64,000 nt of DNA, taken from Rhodococcus zopfii NBRC 100606 = JCM 9919. Lineage in GTDB: Bacteria > Actinomycetota > Actinomycetes > Mycobacteriales > Mycobacteriaceae. The stretch is from NCBI RefSeq assembly GCF_001895025.1, contig NZ_BCXI01000017.1, positions 62,001 to 126,000 on the forward strand. The letters run 5' to 3'. Both the position numbers and the translations under genes were made by a program. Below are positions 43,307-52,746 of this stretch, in pieces. Within the stretch, counting starts at the first letter, position 1. Each line of letters starts with the position of its first letter. Under the pieces are notes generated by a model. That model did not search any database and was not told where the DNA came from. It saw nothing but the letters and a program-made list of their open reading frames with translations.

Positions 43307-45184
43307 TCACGAGTATGCGCGTCCGTCCCAGCGAAGGATCCGGTCGGTGATGGTGCCCGCAGCGCAGCTGGGGTTGCAGTCGTTGTCGAACTGGCGAATC
43401 GTGTACTGCCCATCGGCCCCCGGCCCTTCCAGCTCGGCGTAGTAATAGACGTGGCTGGTGCTCGCGTAGTTCGGTCCGGATCCGTCATCCCATTCGATCG
43501 TCTCGAAGCCGTCGACGTGGGGCACGAGGGTCAGGACACCGTTGTATCGCCCGGGGTTGTAGGTGAGGAAGACGTTGCCGGTGGCGTCCGTGGTGGGCTC
43601 GGCGAAGTCCAGTGCGTCGCCGTAGACGGCGAGATCGACCCGGGTCAGGATCTGTCCGGATGAGCTGATGGCCGCGACGCATCCGCCTCCATCAAGACCT
43701 GGTTCGCCATTGAGGACGGTGGAGACCTGCACAGTGCCCAGGTGCGGGTGAGGCACGCTGCGGGTGTCTTCAACCCTGCCCCCACAGATGGATTCCGCGG
43801 TCGCCGGCGGCGGCTTCACCTGGGTGAACAGGGTGATCTCGTAGGCGCCGCTGGAGAGCGCCAGGGTCGAGATCAGATCGCCGGCCACGACGGTGGCTTT
43901 GCCGATCCCCAGGAGCGCCATCAGTTTGCCCGCGACGACGGCGGCCGTGCGGGTGATGCCCTTCTCGGTGAGCTGATCCCACATCTGAGTCGACAGTCGG
44001 CCCTGAATCTCGGCGAGGATGTCGGGGGTTCTCTCGACGCCGCACATCACGAGCGATGCGATTCCGCCGGTGAGGGCACCGAGGTCGGCAGCGCTGACGG
44101 TGGTGGTGAGCCCGTCGGTGACGCACACGCCCATGACACCGAGTTCCAGGGCCGTCAAGACGGCAGGATCGTCGGCGGCTTCCTCGATCGCGTTCCATAG
44201 GACGCCGTACGCCAGTGACGAGGTCGACACGGTCGCGGTGATCGTCGAGCTGCCGTTCAGTGGCGCCAGGGATTGTTCGGTGAATCCGAGGTCGACGCCG
44301 CCGCCGGGCGGCAGGACCCAGGTGCGGGAGCGTCTGTCGGCCGGCACGCCCATCGCGTCTGTGGTGGCGGACAGTACTTCCGCTGTGAGGGCGCTGATCT
44401 GGCCGGAATGCAGATCGACGAACGCCCAGGTCGGGGTGACCGGTGCGGTGACGATCAGTGCAACGCCGCGATTGTTGCGGATCTTGACGACCGCGGTGTC
44501 GGAATCGTGGGGGTCGGAGCCGGTGCACACGAGCATGGGTGCGTTCCTGTCCTCTACGTACACGACGTCGTCCATCCATCTCGGGCGAGGTTGGGATGGG
44601 CAGGACGGCGGGCGTGCACGCAGGCCCGCCGCGGAGGTGAGGAAGTGGTTGGCGTCTTCGACGCGTGCCACCAGCCACTCCTTGATGCTCAGGTGGGTGA
44701 CCTCAGCTGTCGCGGTGCGGCGATCAGGGCTGATCTGCGGCTCGATCACCTGTGTCGCCGCGGGTTCGGCCGAGTTCGACGCGTGCGCGTCGTAACTGAT
44801 CAGGAAGAGCTGTTCGTCGGACGGGAGCGGTTCCGGTAGTCGGTATCTGAACGTCAGCGGCTTCTGGGGTTGACCGCTGGACAGGGTCACTTCCGCGCGG
44901 GCAAGAACACCGGGTATGTCCGCATCATCGAGTGGGGTGACTGTGAGGGTCGAGTCGGCCGGCCCCGCACCGGGCGGCACGGCCACGGTCCAGGCGTCGG
45001 TGACCGGGACGTCGGTAGCTTCGCTGTCCGACAGAGCCACCGAGGTCGAGGAAGACGGCTCCGGCGTCCCCGATGCCTCGTCGGAACGACCGGCACCGGG
45101 GAGCAGTGCGCATCCGCTTGCCACCAGCGTCGCCGCAACCAGCATCGCCATGGTCACGGGACCGGACCGAAGTCGTTGCACCAC
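43307..45184 (-). CDS. Large lipoprotein, relative of the 5952-7526 protein
   Basis: GTG 45184 is chosen because AGGAGG lies 8 bases upstream. The 625-residue product has a lipobox (ATLVASGC). A beta-rich N-terminal domain follows (WTVAVPPGAGPADSTLTVTP, KPLTFRYRLPEPL, TAEVTHLSIKEW), whose order matches the first domain of the lipoprotein at 5952-7526. The centre is a region with alternating strands and helices and a helix-rich part near residue 400 (GGIASLVMCGVERTPDILAE). The last 130 residues hold paired cysteines. It should be attached to the outside of the cytoplasmic membrane. No enzymatic motif. It is convergent with the HEPN-CBS gene. Confidence 0.75.
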   Translation of the reverse strand: MVQRLRSGPVTMAMLVAATLVASGCALLPGAGRSDEASGTPEPSSSTSVALSDSEATDVPVTDAWTVAVPPGAGPADSTLTVTPLDDADIPGVLARAEVTLSSGQPQKPLTFRYRLPEPLPSDEQLFLISYDAHASNSAEPAATQVIEPQISPDRRTATAEVTHLSIKEWLVARVEDANHFLTSAAGLRARPPSCPSQPRPRWMDDVVYVEDRNAPMLVCTGSDPHDSDTAVVKIRNNRGVALIVTAPVTPTWAFVDLHSGQISALTAEVLSATTDAMGVPADRRSRTWVLPPGGGVDLGFTEQSLAPLNGSSTITATVSTSSLAYGVLWNAIEEAADDPAVLTALELGVMGVCVTDGLTTTVSAADLGALTGGIASLVMCGVERTPDILAEIQGRLSTQMWDQLTEKGITRTAAVVAGKLMALLGIGKATVVAGDLISTLALSSGAYEITLFTQVKPPPATAESICGGRVEDTRSVPHPHLGTVQVSTVLNGEPGLDGGGCVAAISSSGQILTRVDLAVYGDALDFAEPTTDATGNVFLTYNPGRYNGVLTLVPHVDGFETIEWDDGSGPNYASTSHVYYYAELEGPGADGQYTIRQFDNDCNPSCAAGTITDRILRWDGRAYS

Positions 45185-45380
45185 AGGCGTGTCCTCCTGT
45201 CCCACGGGAAGGTCGGCGGCTCACTCTAGCTCTGTCCCTCGGCGCCGAAGGCGGAATACGAAGCGCTATCGGCCGTGACCGGGCAGTCGACGAGAATGGA
45301 CACGCAGTACGTACTCTGCGTATAGCGCAGATGACGGCTTCGCCGATCGGCGGCCAAGCACCTACCCATGCTGCGAGGAC

Positions 45381-45839
45381 CTAGGGGGACAAGCCCGGAA
45401 CCTCGCCGGACAACACCCGTCTGGTCGCCGCGCTGGCGCGGTGTCCCGACTCGTACAGTTTCGGCCAGGCCGCGAAGTCCTCGGGGTCGACGATCGTCGT
45501 GTCGTGACCGCCGTTTCCCGGCCGCTTCGGGCGATGTTCGGGATGGTTCGGAAACTCCAAGGCCAAATAGCCGCGGTCGAGTTCGAGCCGGAAGATCAGC
45601 CAGGTGTGCGGCGTGAATCCCACCGTTTCGGCGCGTTTGGCGAGGTCGACCCAGTCGGTGATGTTCGTGTACCCGCCGTCGAGCACCGCCGTCTGGGTGG
45701 CGATCATGGGGATCGTGCCCAGCCAGATCGGCGGAAACTCCAGCAGGACCCGGCACCATTCGCGCCGACGGGCGGGCGGGATCGGTTCCCACTTCGCCTG
45801 CGCGTTTCGCAAGGTGTCGCTGTCGTGGTGCGAAGACAT
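45381..45839 (-). CDS. Soluble protein of unknown function
   Basis: ATG 45839 follows GGAAGG and AGAGG sequences 7-16 bases upstream. The 152-residue product is rich in Trp, Pro and charged residues (AKWEPIPPARRREWCRVLLE, FTPHTWLIFRLELDRGYLAL). There is no signal peptide or membrane helix. Gene-like codon use supports it, but I recognise no domain. Confidence 0.65.
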   Translation of the reverse strand: MSSHHDSDTLRNAQAKWEPIPPARRREWCRVLLEFPPIWLGTIPMIATQTAVLDGGYTNITDWVDLAKRAETVGFTPHTWLIFRLELDRGYLALEFPNHPEHRPKRPGNGGHDTTIVDPEDFAAWPKLYESGHRASAATRRVLSGEVPGLSP

Positions 45840-46231
45840 CGCGCCCCTCTACCTTCCGGAGGCGTGGGCCTCCATCGACTTGTCCGCCGGCGGTTACCGC
45901 GCGAACCGGTTCTTCCCCTGGGGCACCCACAGTCGATGGAGACGGGGTTGCCGGGCAGCCGGCCAGGTACCGACAACTGCCACTCTGGAACCTGCTGCCA
46001 CGATAGCAAGAGCGACCGACATGACGGCGTCCTGTCAGCAGACGCCCTGCTCGTCCTGACCTGCCGGCACCGCCGCAATCACACTCTCGTACTACCAGCT
46101 CGATCCGGGTCAGGAACACGTCGCGTTCCTGCGTCGCGAACTCGAGCTGCGCGAGGGGAGCACGGCGTGACGACACCGGTGTTGGTGCGGTGGCGCCGGT
46201 GAACCGGCCTGGATCCGGGGCCCTCGGTCGA
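45840..46231. other. Remnant-rich stretch, no complete gene
   Basis: A short plus-strand frame ends at 46170 with SYYQLDPGQEHVAFLRRELE, which looks like the tail of a coding sequence without a start. The rest holds nothing I can support. Confidence 0.3.
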
Positions 46232-46366
46232 TCAAGTCCGGTCGGCGAAGCCGCCGCGCTGGTCCCGCTTCTCGCCGGCCTTGCGGCGAATGTCGTCGAG
46301 GACCTGTCCGTGCAGGGCTGCGAGCGTGGTGAGCATTTTCAGGACGTCCGGTGGATGTCGCCGCTG
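46232..46366 (-). pseudogene. C-terminal remnant of a second MazG-like gene
   Basis: The minus strand encodes DVLKMLTTLAALHGQVLDDI followed by RRKAGEKRDQRGGFADRT and a stop. This matches the last 40 residues of the MazG-like protein at 40777-41079 (DVLEVLTAVAACHGYTLDDV, EEKRGERGGFTDRIWLE). No N-terminal half is present. Confidence 0.75.
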
Positions 46367-46479
46367 CCGGTGCACGGGACCGACGTCGTGACCGCGTGGA
46401 GCCGCCACCACCGCCGCATGGCGGGCACAGTAGTCTGACCTGCACGGCAACGGTGTCAGGCAGTCGAGGAGGGCATGCG

Positions 46480-49400
46480 GTGCGGCGGCTGCGTGTGACC
46501 ACCTACGACGGCGGGAACAGCCTCTACGACACGGTGCTCGAACTGATCACCGCGGCCCAGCGCAGGGTATGGATCAAGATCCCGTGGTGGGACACCTCCC
46601 CTCAGGCTCGTCGTCTCCTCGATGCGGTGATCGCCGCCAAGCAGCGCGGTGTCGATGTCCTGGTGCTCTGCCGGCCCGAAGCGTCCAACGACGCCGTGCT
46701 GCGAAAGCTGCGCCGCGCCGACATCTCCCTGACCAGCGTCCGGTACATCCACGAGAAAGAGCTGATCGCCGACGACATCGCGGTCACCCACTCGATGAAC
46801 TTCACGCGTACCGAGATCGAGCGCAACCAGAACTCCGGCTCGGTCTTCGACACCCCCGAGGAGATCGACGACCTCGAAGCGGGTTTCCGCACGCTGCTGG
46901 ACAATCGGGAGGCGGTCAGCGTCGGCGAGGGGGAGTGGACACCGAGTTCGGTGCTGATCCCCCCGGATTTCCAGAAGTTCCTGACACGCTACGACCGGCT
47001 CAATCCGTTGCAGTCGAAGGCCGTGCCCGTGGTGCTGTCGAGTCCGGGGCATGTGATGGTGGTGGCTCCGACCAGCGCGGGGAAAACGTTGATCGGGGAA
47101 GTTGCGGCGTTGCGGTCGATCGTCGGAGAGGGCAGGCCGGCGGTGTGGCTGTTGCCGGCACGCGCTCTGGCCGCCGAGATCGGTGAGACCGCCAAGCGGT
47201 GGAACGAGCACGGGATCCGTGCCATCGAACTGACCGGCGAGACCAACATGTCCAGTGAGGCGGTCCGCAAGGCGCAACTGTGGGTGGCGACGACGGAGAA
47301 GTTCGAGGCACTCTACCGGCGGTCCTCGCTGCGCGAGTTCATCGGCAGCGTCGGCTGCCTGATCATCGACGAGGTGCATCTCGTCGGCGATCCGGAACGC
47401 GGCGCCACCCTCGAATCGCTCATCGCCCGGTTGCGTGCCGCCGAAGCCCGCACCCGGATCGTGGCGCTGTCGGCGACCGTGTCCAATGCCGACGAGCTCG
47501 CCTCCTGGTTTCGTGCTCAGCTGATCCGGTCGGCGTGGCGGCCGACAATCCTGAACACCCAGTTCGTCGCCTACGACGCCCCGGCGGTCGAGGAACGACG
47601 GGAGCTGCACGAAGCCGCCAAAGACCGGGCTCTGCGGGATCTGCTCGGCGAGCTGGTCGATACTGCCGGGCAGTCGATGACCGTCGGCGGCGGCGCCGCG
47701 ACGGCAGAGGGCGGTGTCCTGGTCTTCTGTGGGAGCAAGAACGCGGTGCGACGCACCGCGGCGCTTGTTGCCGGCGTCGAGTTCCGCGAGGTCGACGACG
47801 AACAGTTGATCGATGCGGCCTTCGCGCGTGGGGTGGGAATCCACTTTCGCGATGCGCCCCGGGCCGGGCGCGCGCTGACCGCGTTCAAGGAGCGAGACAT
47901 CCGCGTTCTCGTCGCCACGTCCGGGTTGTCGACCGGGGTGAACACCCCCGCCCGGTTCGTGGTGATCCGGGATCTCGAGCTGGGAATCTCTGCTCTGGAG
48001 GTTAGTCAGGCTCAGCAGATGTTCGGCCGGGCAGGACGGGCCGGGCAGGAACCCGAGGGGTTCGGGTTCATGCTGGTACCACGCGACCAGGAGGCCCTCT
48101 GGCGTCATAAACTCGCCGACGGGTACACAGCACGCAGCCGGGTTGTCGACCGGCTGGCCGATACCGTCCTTGCCGAGATCCTGCTCCGGTCGGTCCGACA
48201 CCGATCCGACGCGTCGACCTGGTTTCAGGAGACGTTCGCCTACGCCCAGGCCCGTGAGGTTTACGACGTCGACGAGGCCCTCGACTTCCTGGTCCGCCGC
48301 GGATTTGTGACCGAATCCGAGGACGGCCTGGCGGTGACGGAGATCGGTGCGTTGACCTCACGGCTGATGATCGATGTCGAGTCCGCCGCCGAGCTCCTGG
48401 CTGCGTTGGCCGAAGTCCCGGTCCCCGCCGACGCGGCCGAGGCCGAGGAGTACGTGCTGCAGATGACGGCGGGCGGCGTTCGCTCGCTTCGAGAGTGGCC
48501 GGTGAATCAGAGAACCTACGAGGCGGTGGTCCAGGAGGCGCTCTCGTCGTGGTCGCGGCGGGTGACCTCGCGTCTGGGCAGCCACTTCGGGTCTCGATTC
48601 TGCCTGGCGGCCGCGCATCTGGCGCTGCGCGATCCCCGTAGGCTCCACGCGAAGCCCCCACGTGGGATGTCCCTGGCCGACTTCCGGCGCGCGATCGACG
48701 AGATGCCGCGGTACCTCGCGTGGATCAGCGCCCTCGGTTACCTCGGGTCGGCGACATGGGCGCCGGCGGTGGCCGGTGATCTGGCCCGCCGCCTGTCGTG
48801 GTGGACCCTGTCCCCACGCCCGGAGCGAGGCTCCGGTCGTCTGCTGGGGATGCTCGAACGCACGCTGCATCCGGAGAACCGGCGGATGCGCATGCAGAAT
48901 CTGTGGGGTCGAGCCCGACAGAACGGCTACTCGAGCCCCGACCGGATCAACGCTCGGCCCCGCGACGTCGACGTCTCGACCGAGGAATTCGCGCAGGTCG
49001 TGCGTAGTCGTGCCGATCTGCAACTCGCCGTGCCGGACCGGCTCACCCTGCCCGTCACGGCGGCGACCGCCCAGTCCCGAGTGACGGTGCTGAGCAGTAT
49101 CGGAACCCGCCGAGCGGTGTCCACCGTGTGCCCGGTGCTCGACCGGATCGAACTCGTGCTGCCCCCGGGCAGGGAGGCGGGCTCGATGGTTGCGGATGTA
49201 TTCCTCTACACCCGTGACGGGGACTTCGCGTACCGCAATGTCGTGGTCGAGCTACCCGACGATGCGGTCGGTACACGACTCGATCCGCTGGTGGAGGCGG
49301 CTCGGCTGGTCGACGACCTGCCCGTCGTCGCCGTGGTGGTGAAGAAGAAGTTCTCGGGGCTGCGGCGCCTGCTGTCGAGTGAACGCAAAAAGCGCCGCAT

Positions 49401-49860
49401 GTCGCTGCTGCCGTTGCTTGCGCCCGACCCGCAGTTGCGTCCGGTGGCGCTGGCCCTCGCCGAACACGAGGCTGAGCCCGAGCGTGCGGTGCTCACCCTG
49501 CGCGCCAACCTACGGGCGTTTCTCGCCGCTGAGGACAGTCACGTTCCGCGCCCGGCCGCGGTGGTGCTGCGCTCCGGTCACGCCTGCGACGACGAGTTCG
49601 AACTGACCTTGGCGGCGCTGGTCGGTGCCCTGCAGTTCGACACCGGTGCCGCGATATCGGGTGAGAAGGTCGTGGCGCTGGTGAAGATCTCCGGTGAGTG
49701 GCACCTGGCGGCCCCAACGAAGGAACCGTTCGTTCAGGTCGAACCTGTTGTTCCCGAGGAGCTCCCGCCGGTGATCCGAACGGTGCAGGAGCGAGAACAC
49801 GACCCGGATGCCACCGTCACGCCGCTCTGCGACTGGATGCAGGAATTCACCCAGTCGTAG
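46480..49860 (+). CDS. Phospholipase D-domain / Ski2-like helicase fusion
   Basis: GTG 46480 has GAGGAGG 7 bases upstream, giving 1126 residues. Residues 1-150 form a PLD-type nuclease domain with one HKD motif (H91-x-K93-x4-D98 in YIHEKELIADD) and the following THSMNFTRTEIERNQNSG. A superfamily 2 helicase follows: Walker A in VVAPTSAGKTLIGE (near 200), DEVH box in LIIDEVHLVGD (near 297), SATV, and motif VI in QQMFGRAGRAGQE (near 515). A winged-helix-like part and a C-terminal region of about 500 residues without known domains complete it. The helicase core is closest to Hel308/Ski2 enzymes. Coupling a PLD nuclease to a helicase recalls defence systems such as DISARM, where they are separate genes. 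Confidence 0.85.
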   Translation: MRRLRVTTYDGGNSLYDTVLELITAAQRRVWIKIPWWDTSPQARRLLDAVIAAKQRGVDVLVLCRPEASNDAVLRKLRRADISLTSVRYIHEKELIADDIAVTHSMNFTRTEIERNQNSGSVFDTPEEIDDLEAGFRTLLDNREAVSVGEGEWTPSSVLIPPDFQKFLTRYDRLNPLQSKAVPVVLSSPGHVMVVAPTSAGKTLIGEVAALRSIVGEGRPAVWLLPARALAAEIGETAKRWNEHGIRAIELTGETNMSSEAVRKAQLWVATTEKFEALYRRSSLREFIGSVGCLIIDEVHLVGDPERGATLESLIARLRAAEARTRIVALSATVSNADELASWFRAQLIRSAWRPTILNTQFVAYDAPAVEERRELHEAAKDRALRDLLGELVDTAGQSMTVGGGAATAEGGVLVFCGSKNAVRRTAALVAGVEFREVDDEQLIDAAFARGVGIHFRDAPRAGRALTAFKERDIRVLVATSGLSTGVNTPARFVVIRDLELGISALEVSQAQQMFGRAGRAGQEPEGFGFMLVPRDQEALWRHKLADGYTARSRVVDRLADTVLAEILLRSVRHRSDASTWFQETFAYAQAREVYDVDEALDFLVRRGFVTESEDGLAVTEIGALTSRLMIDVESAAELLAALAEVPVPADAAEAEEYVLQMTAGGVRSLREWPVNQRTYEAVVQEALSSWSRRVTSRLGSHFGSRFCLAAAHLALRDPRRLHAKPPRGMSLADFRRAIDEMPRYLAWISALGYLGSATWAPAVAGDLARRLSWWTLSPRPERGSGRLLGMLERTLHPENRRMRMQNLWGRARQNGYSSPDRINARPRDVDVSTEEFAQVVRSRADLQLAVPDRLTLPVTAATAQSRVTVLSSIGTRRAVSTVCPVLDRIELVLPPGREAGSMVADVFLYTRDGDFAYRNVVVELPDDAVGTRLDPLVEAARLVDDLPVVAVVVKKKFSGLRRLLSSERKKRRMSLLPLLAPDPQLRPVALALAEHEAEPERAVLTLRANLRAFLAAEDSHVPRPAAVVLRSGHACDDEFELTLAALVGALQFDTGAAISGEKVVALVKISGEWHLAAPTKEPFVQVEPVVPEELPPVIRTVQEREHDPDATVTPLCDWMQEFTQS

Positions 49861-49999
49861 CGGAGAGTCCGCACCCCGCGGCTGCGCGCCACGCGATGCA
49901 CACCGGCGCGGCGCAGTGAGGGACCGCCCGGAAGCAGCACGGTACGACCGGCCGTCACTCGTCGCAAAGGGCGCAGAAGTCACCAAGGGGGGTGGAGCG

Positions 50000-51139
50000 T
50001 TATTCGTAGAGCGCGCTGTTGCCGCGCCAGTCGTTGTCGTCGTCGGTAGGGCTGCCGAGGAACTCTTCGGGGTTCTGACCGTACGAGGCGCTACCCCAGT
50101 CCAGACGTGAACGATGATTGAATCGCAGATCGTCGGCACGGGACGGCCGCCCGTAGGGGATCTCTCGTGCCTGACCTCCCGCACGATCGTGTCGGCGCCC
50201 GGTATCGGAGTGTCCTGCGCTCCGCTGAGCACTCTTGGGGCGCTTGGGTGCCGGCTTCGCGGCATGAGGTGTCAACGGGGGCAGCGGATGCCGCATGCGG
50301 GTTTCGGCCGTTATCACTCCCAGGCATCGGTTCAGGAACCGCACCAGTGACCTGGTGCATTTCGGGCAGGGAGCCAATCGGCTGTGATGAGCTTGTTCCG
50401 CGGTGCACCGGTGCTGCACCGTGTTCTTGGAAACGCAGTGGTCGTGCGCGTGGTAGTGCCCGGCGCGTGCGTCGACGAACACCGGCCGACGGAGTCGTTC
50501 GGCGACGGCACGCGCGAACGCTGGGTTCGCCCTCGGGGGTGGAGGGACCGCCCCGTTCCGACGTCGAGACGGTACGTGGTCGTCACGAGACCGTGGCTCA
50601 TCGGGTGCAGCTGGCGACATCCCACGAGTAGAAGCAGGAGATGCCGCGTCGCCGGGTCGCCGTGCCGGGGACTTCTCTCCACCGTGAGGGACGGGGCTCG
50701 TACCGGAGTGGCGGGCCGGGGGCGCAATACCAGCCCCTTTGGGGGAAGCTGGGGCGCGGGTAGCGCCGGAGGGCGCCGACCGGGATTGCTCCGTGTGCAA
50801 CGCCGCGGCGGCATCGGCGACAGCTTGGTCCAGTCGGCTGCGGTAGCCGTTCCTGAACTCATTGTAGCTGTCGCCGAGGTTCTGGAAGGCACGCGCGATG
50901 GCGGCACATTCGGCTCTGGTGTCGCGTGTGAGGATGTGCGAGGCGAACGGCGCGGGTGCATCTTTCGGGCTGTCGGTCTCCCGCTCGTAGATGCGCAGTT
51001 CCCACCGGCCGCTGCTGGCGCGTTTGATGACATACCGGTGTCGCGCGGTGCCGGCAGTGCTGACGCGACGCGCGGCGTTCTTCGTGCGGACTACCCGTGC
51101 AGGGTCCTGACTGCGTTTCCGCTTCCTGCCACCTGCCAT
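50000..51139 (-). CDS. Ada-like zinc-module protein, paralogue of 33107-34243
   Basis: ATG 51139 follows AAAGAGG at 6 bases, giving 379 residues. The N-terminal domain (YVIKRASSGRWELRIYERET, ECAAIARAFQNLGDSYNEF) and the C-terminal tail (SRLDWGSASYGQNPEEFLGS) are nearly the same as in the other copy. The middle linker is different. The cysteine module is kept: HAHDHCVSKNTVQHRCTAEQ ending APCPKCTRS. The tail that follows, TDDDNDWRGNSALYE, matches TDDDNEWRGGSAFYE, so the end is under strong constraint. It lies 94 bases downstream of the NYN RNase gene on the same strand and converges with the PLD-helicase gene. Confidence 0.75.
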   Translation of the reverse strand: MAGGRKRKRSQDPARVVRTKNAARRVSTAGTARHRYVIKRASSGRWELRIYERETDSPKDAPAPFASHILTRDTRAECAAIARAFQNLGDSYNEFRNGYRSRLDQAVADAAAALHTEQSRSAPSGATRAPASPKGAGIAPPARHSGTSPVPHGGEKSPARRPGDAASPASTRGMSPAAPDEPRSRDDHVPSRRRNGAVPPPPRANPAFARAVAERLRRPVFVDARAGHYHAHDHCVSKNTVQHRCTAEQAHHSRLAPCPKCTRSLVRFLNRCLGVITAETRMRHPLPPLTPHAAKPAPKRPKSAQRSAGHSDTGRRHDRAGGQAREIPYGRPSRADDLRFNHRSRLDWGSASYGQNPEEFLGSPTDDDNDWRGNSALYE

Positions 51140-51233
51140 GTGCAGCCTCTTTCTCGGATGTGCGGGGATTCGGACATGCACCTCGACCATCCGGTCGGAT
51201 GCGGACGATCTGGGAGATGCCTACGGGTGGGTC

Positions 51234-52220
51234 TCAGCCCTCGTCGTACTTCTCCCAGAAGCGGGCCCGCAACCGGTACCGGCTGTCCTCGTCCAGGTCG
51301 TAGTGCTGCATCGCGACGGACGCGTCGAGCAGCAGGGCCCGGTCGATCTCCCGCGGGATCGAGGGCCTGGCCCGGTCGAGCTCGAGCTTCTCGTCGGCGG
51401 TGGCGCTTTCCCGGAACGAGGCCAGCACCCGCATCACCACCTCGTCGATCGCGTGCTCGTCCTCGGTCTCGTCGTTGCGGTCGTAGCCCGGCAGTACCTG
51501 AGCGGGGGAGCCGGTGGTGCTGCTGTAGGCGAGCACACTGGTCCGGCGCGGGGCCGACGAGGCCGATACCCGCGCCGCCACGTCCAGGGGGGTCCGGCCA
51601 GCCGGCCGGGCCGCCGGGACCACGGCGGGCGTGGGCGCCGGTGGCGTGGGAATCGGTGCGGGCACCGGTTGACGGTCGACCTTGAGCACCGCGGCATCGA
51701 CGACGCCGCCGTCGATGACGTCGAGCTCGTCGGCAGCGCGGATCAGGTGCCGGCTGACCCCGTGCGAGGTGCCCACCGCGGTCGGGACGGCGAGCAGCAC
51801 GACTTGAACTCCGTGCACCTGAGCCTCTTCGACGGCTTCGGTCAGGTCATCGTCGCCGGAGACGAGGAAGAACACATCCGAGGCTCCGTTGCGGGCGTGA
51901 GCCACCAAGTCCAGGCCGATGCGCAGGTCCACGCCCTTCTGCTCGCCGTTGACACCGAAGCGGCCGAGACGAAGCTTGACCTTGGCAAGCTCACCGATGC
52001 GTTCTTGCTGCGCGTCGGGGATGCCGTTGCGGGCCGAGTCGTACCAATACACCCGCAACACCGGCAGCCCCGACCGGTCCTGCGCGGTGTCCACCAGCGA
52101 GCTGATCAGCGTGGAGTAGTCGACGTGAATCCCGCTGCGCAGCGACGTGCCGGTCACGCGAGTTGCAGCCGAGGCAAGCAGATATCCGGCATCGATGTAG
52201 AGCGAGCAGGTCGACCGCAT
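51234..52220 (-). CDS. NYN-domain ribonuclease
   Basis: ATG 52220 starts MRSTCSLYIDAGYLLASAAT, the family N-terminus with the first active-site Asp; the ribosome site is weak. The 328-residue product has the PIN-like NYN fold in residues 1-190: acidic residues in YIDAGYL, KGVDLRIGLDLVAHA and FLVSGDDDLTEAVEEA. A Pro/Ala-rich linker is followed by a helical C-terminal domain (AIDEVVMRVLASFRESATAD, RYRLRARFWEKYDEG). NYN proteins cut RNA and occur in RNA turnover and in defence. The zinc-module protein follows directly, suggesting joint function. Confidence 0.85.
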   Translation of the reverse strand: MRSTCSLYIDAGYLLASAATRVTGTSLRSGIHVDYSTLISSLVDTAQDRSGLPVLRVYWYDSARNGIPDAQQERIGELAKVKLRLGRFGVNGEQKGVDLRIGLDLVAHARNGASDVFFLVSGDDDLTEAVEEAQVHGVQVVLLAVPTAVGTSHGVSRHLIRAADELDVIDGGVVDAAVLKVDRQPVPAPIPTPPAPTPAVVPAARPAGRTPLDVAARVSASSAPRRTSVLAYSSTTGSPAQVLPGYDRNDETEDEHAIDEVVMRVLASFRESATADEKLELDRARPSIPREIDRALLLDASVAMQHYDLDEDSRYRLRARFWEKYDEG

Positions 52221-52746
52221 GCGCTCACTATGACATGCACGAACGACAGGGACGGCACACTGTGACCAGCCCATGCGCCCCTTTCACTGGTGGGAGCACG
52301 GGACAGCCTCGACCACCGCGAAGCCTGCCTGCAGTCGATGCTCGCGCCCGGCGTCCTGGTAGGACTCGCGGGTATGCCGCGTACGCGCGGTTAGCGGTGT
52401 GCGACTGGTATCGGGTAGCCGGAACGCAGAACCTTGCCTCTCCGCTGGTCACGGACGGTCTGCACACGGCAGTCGAGGTACCGAAGCGACGCCGCAGGGA
52501 AGGCCGAATGATGCATCGGATGCAATATGCAGGGGTTTAAGTTGACATAATCTCAATTATCGGCGTTTCGCACCGATTGCGCCACAGGGGTTTTCATGTG
52601 AAATCGGCGCAGTCTCTCACGGGAACGAGGTGCTGCGCGAGCGCACATGCACGGGCCCGTCGGTGGTGCCCGGCGCGGCGGCGTTGTCGGTGGGCGGCGA
52701 TAACGTGACCGTGACGCCTGCCGCACGCACCCGAAGGAGATTGTCC
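52221..52746. other. Intergenic between divergent genes, no gene seen
   Basis: 526 bp with promoters for the NYN gene and the next plus-strand gene. A plus-strand frame is open in part of it but lacks a ribosome site. Confidence 0.35.

Noticed and set aside
46456-48201. 581-codon minus-strand frame
   Set aside because: Antisense to the PLD-helicase gene, with low-complexity composition and no start signal.
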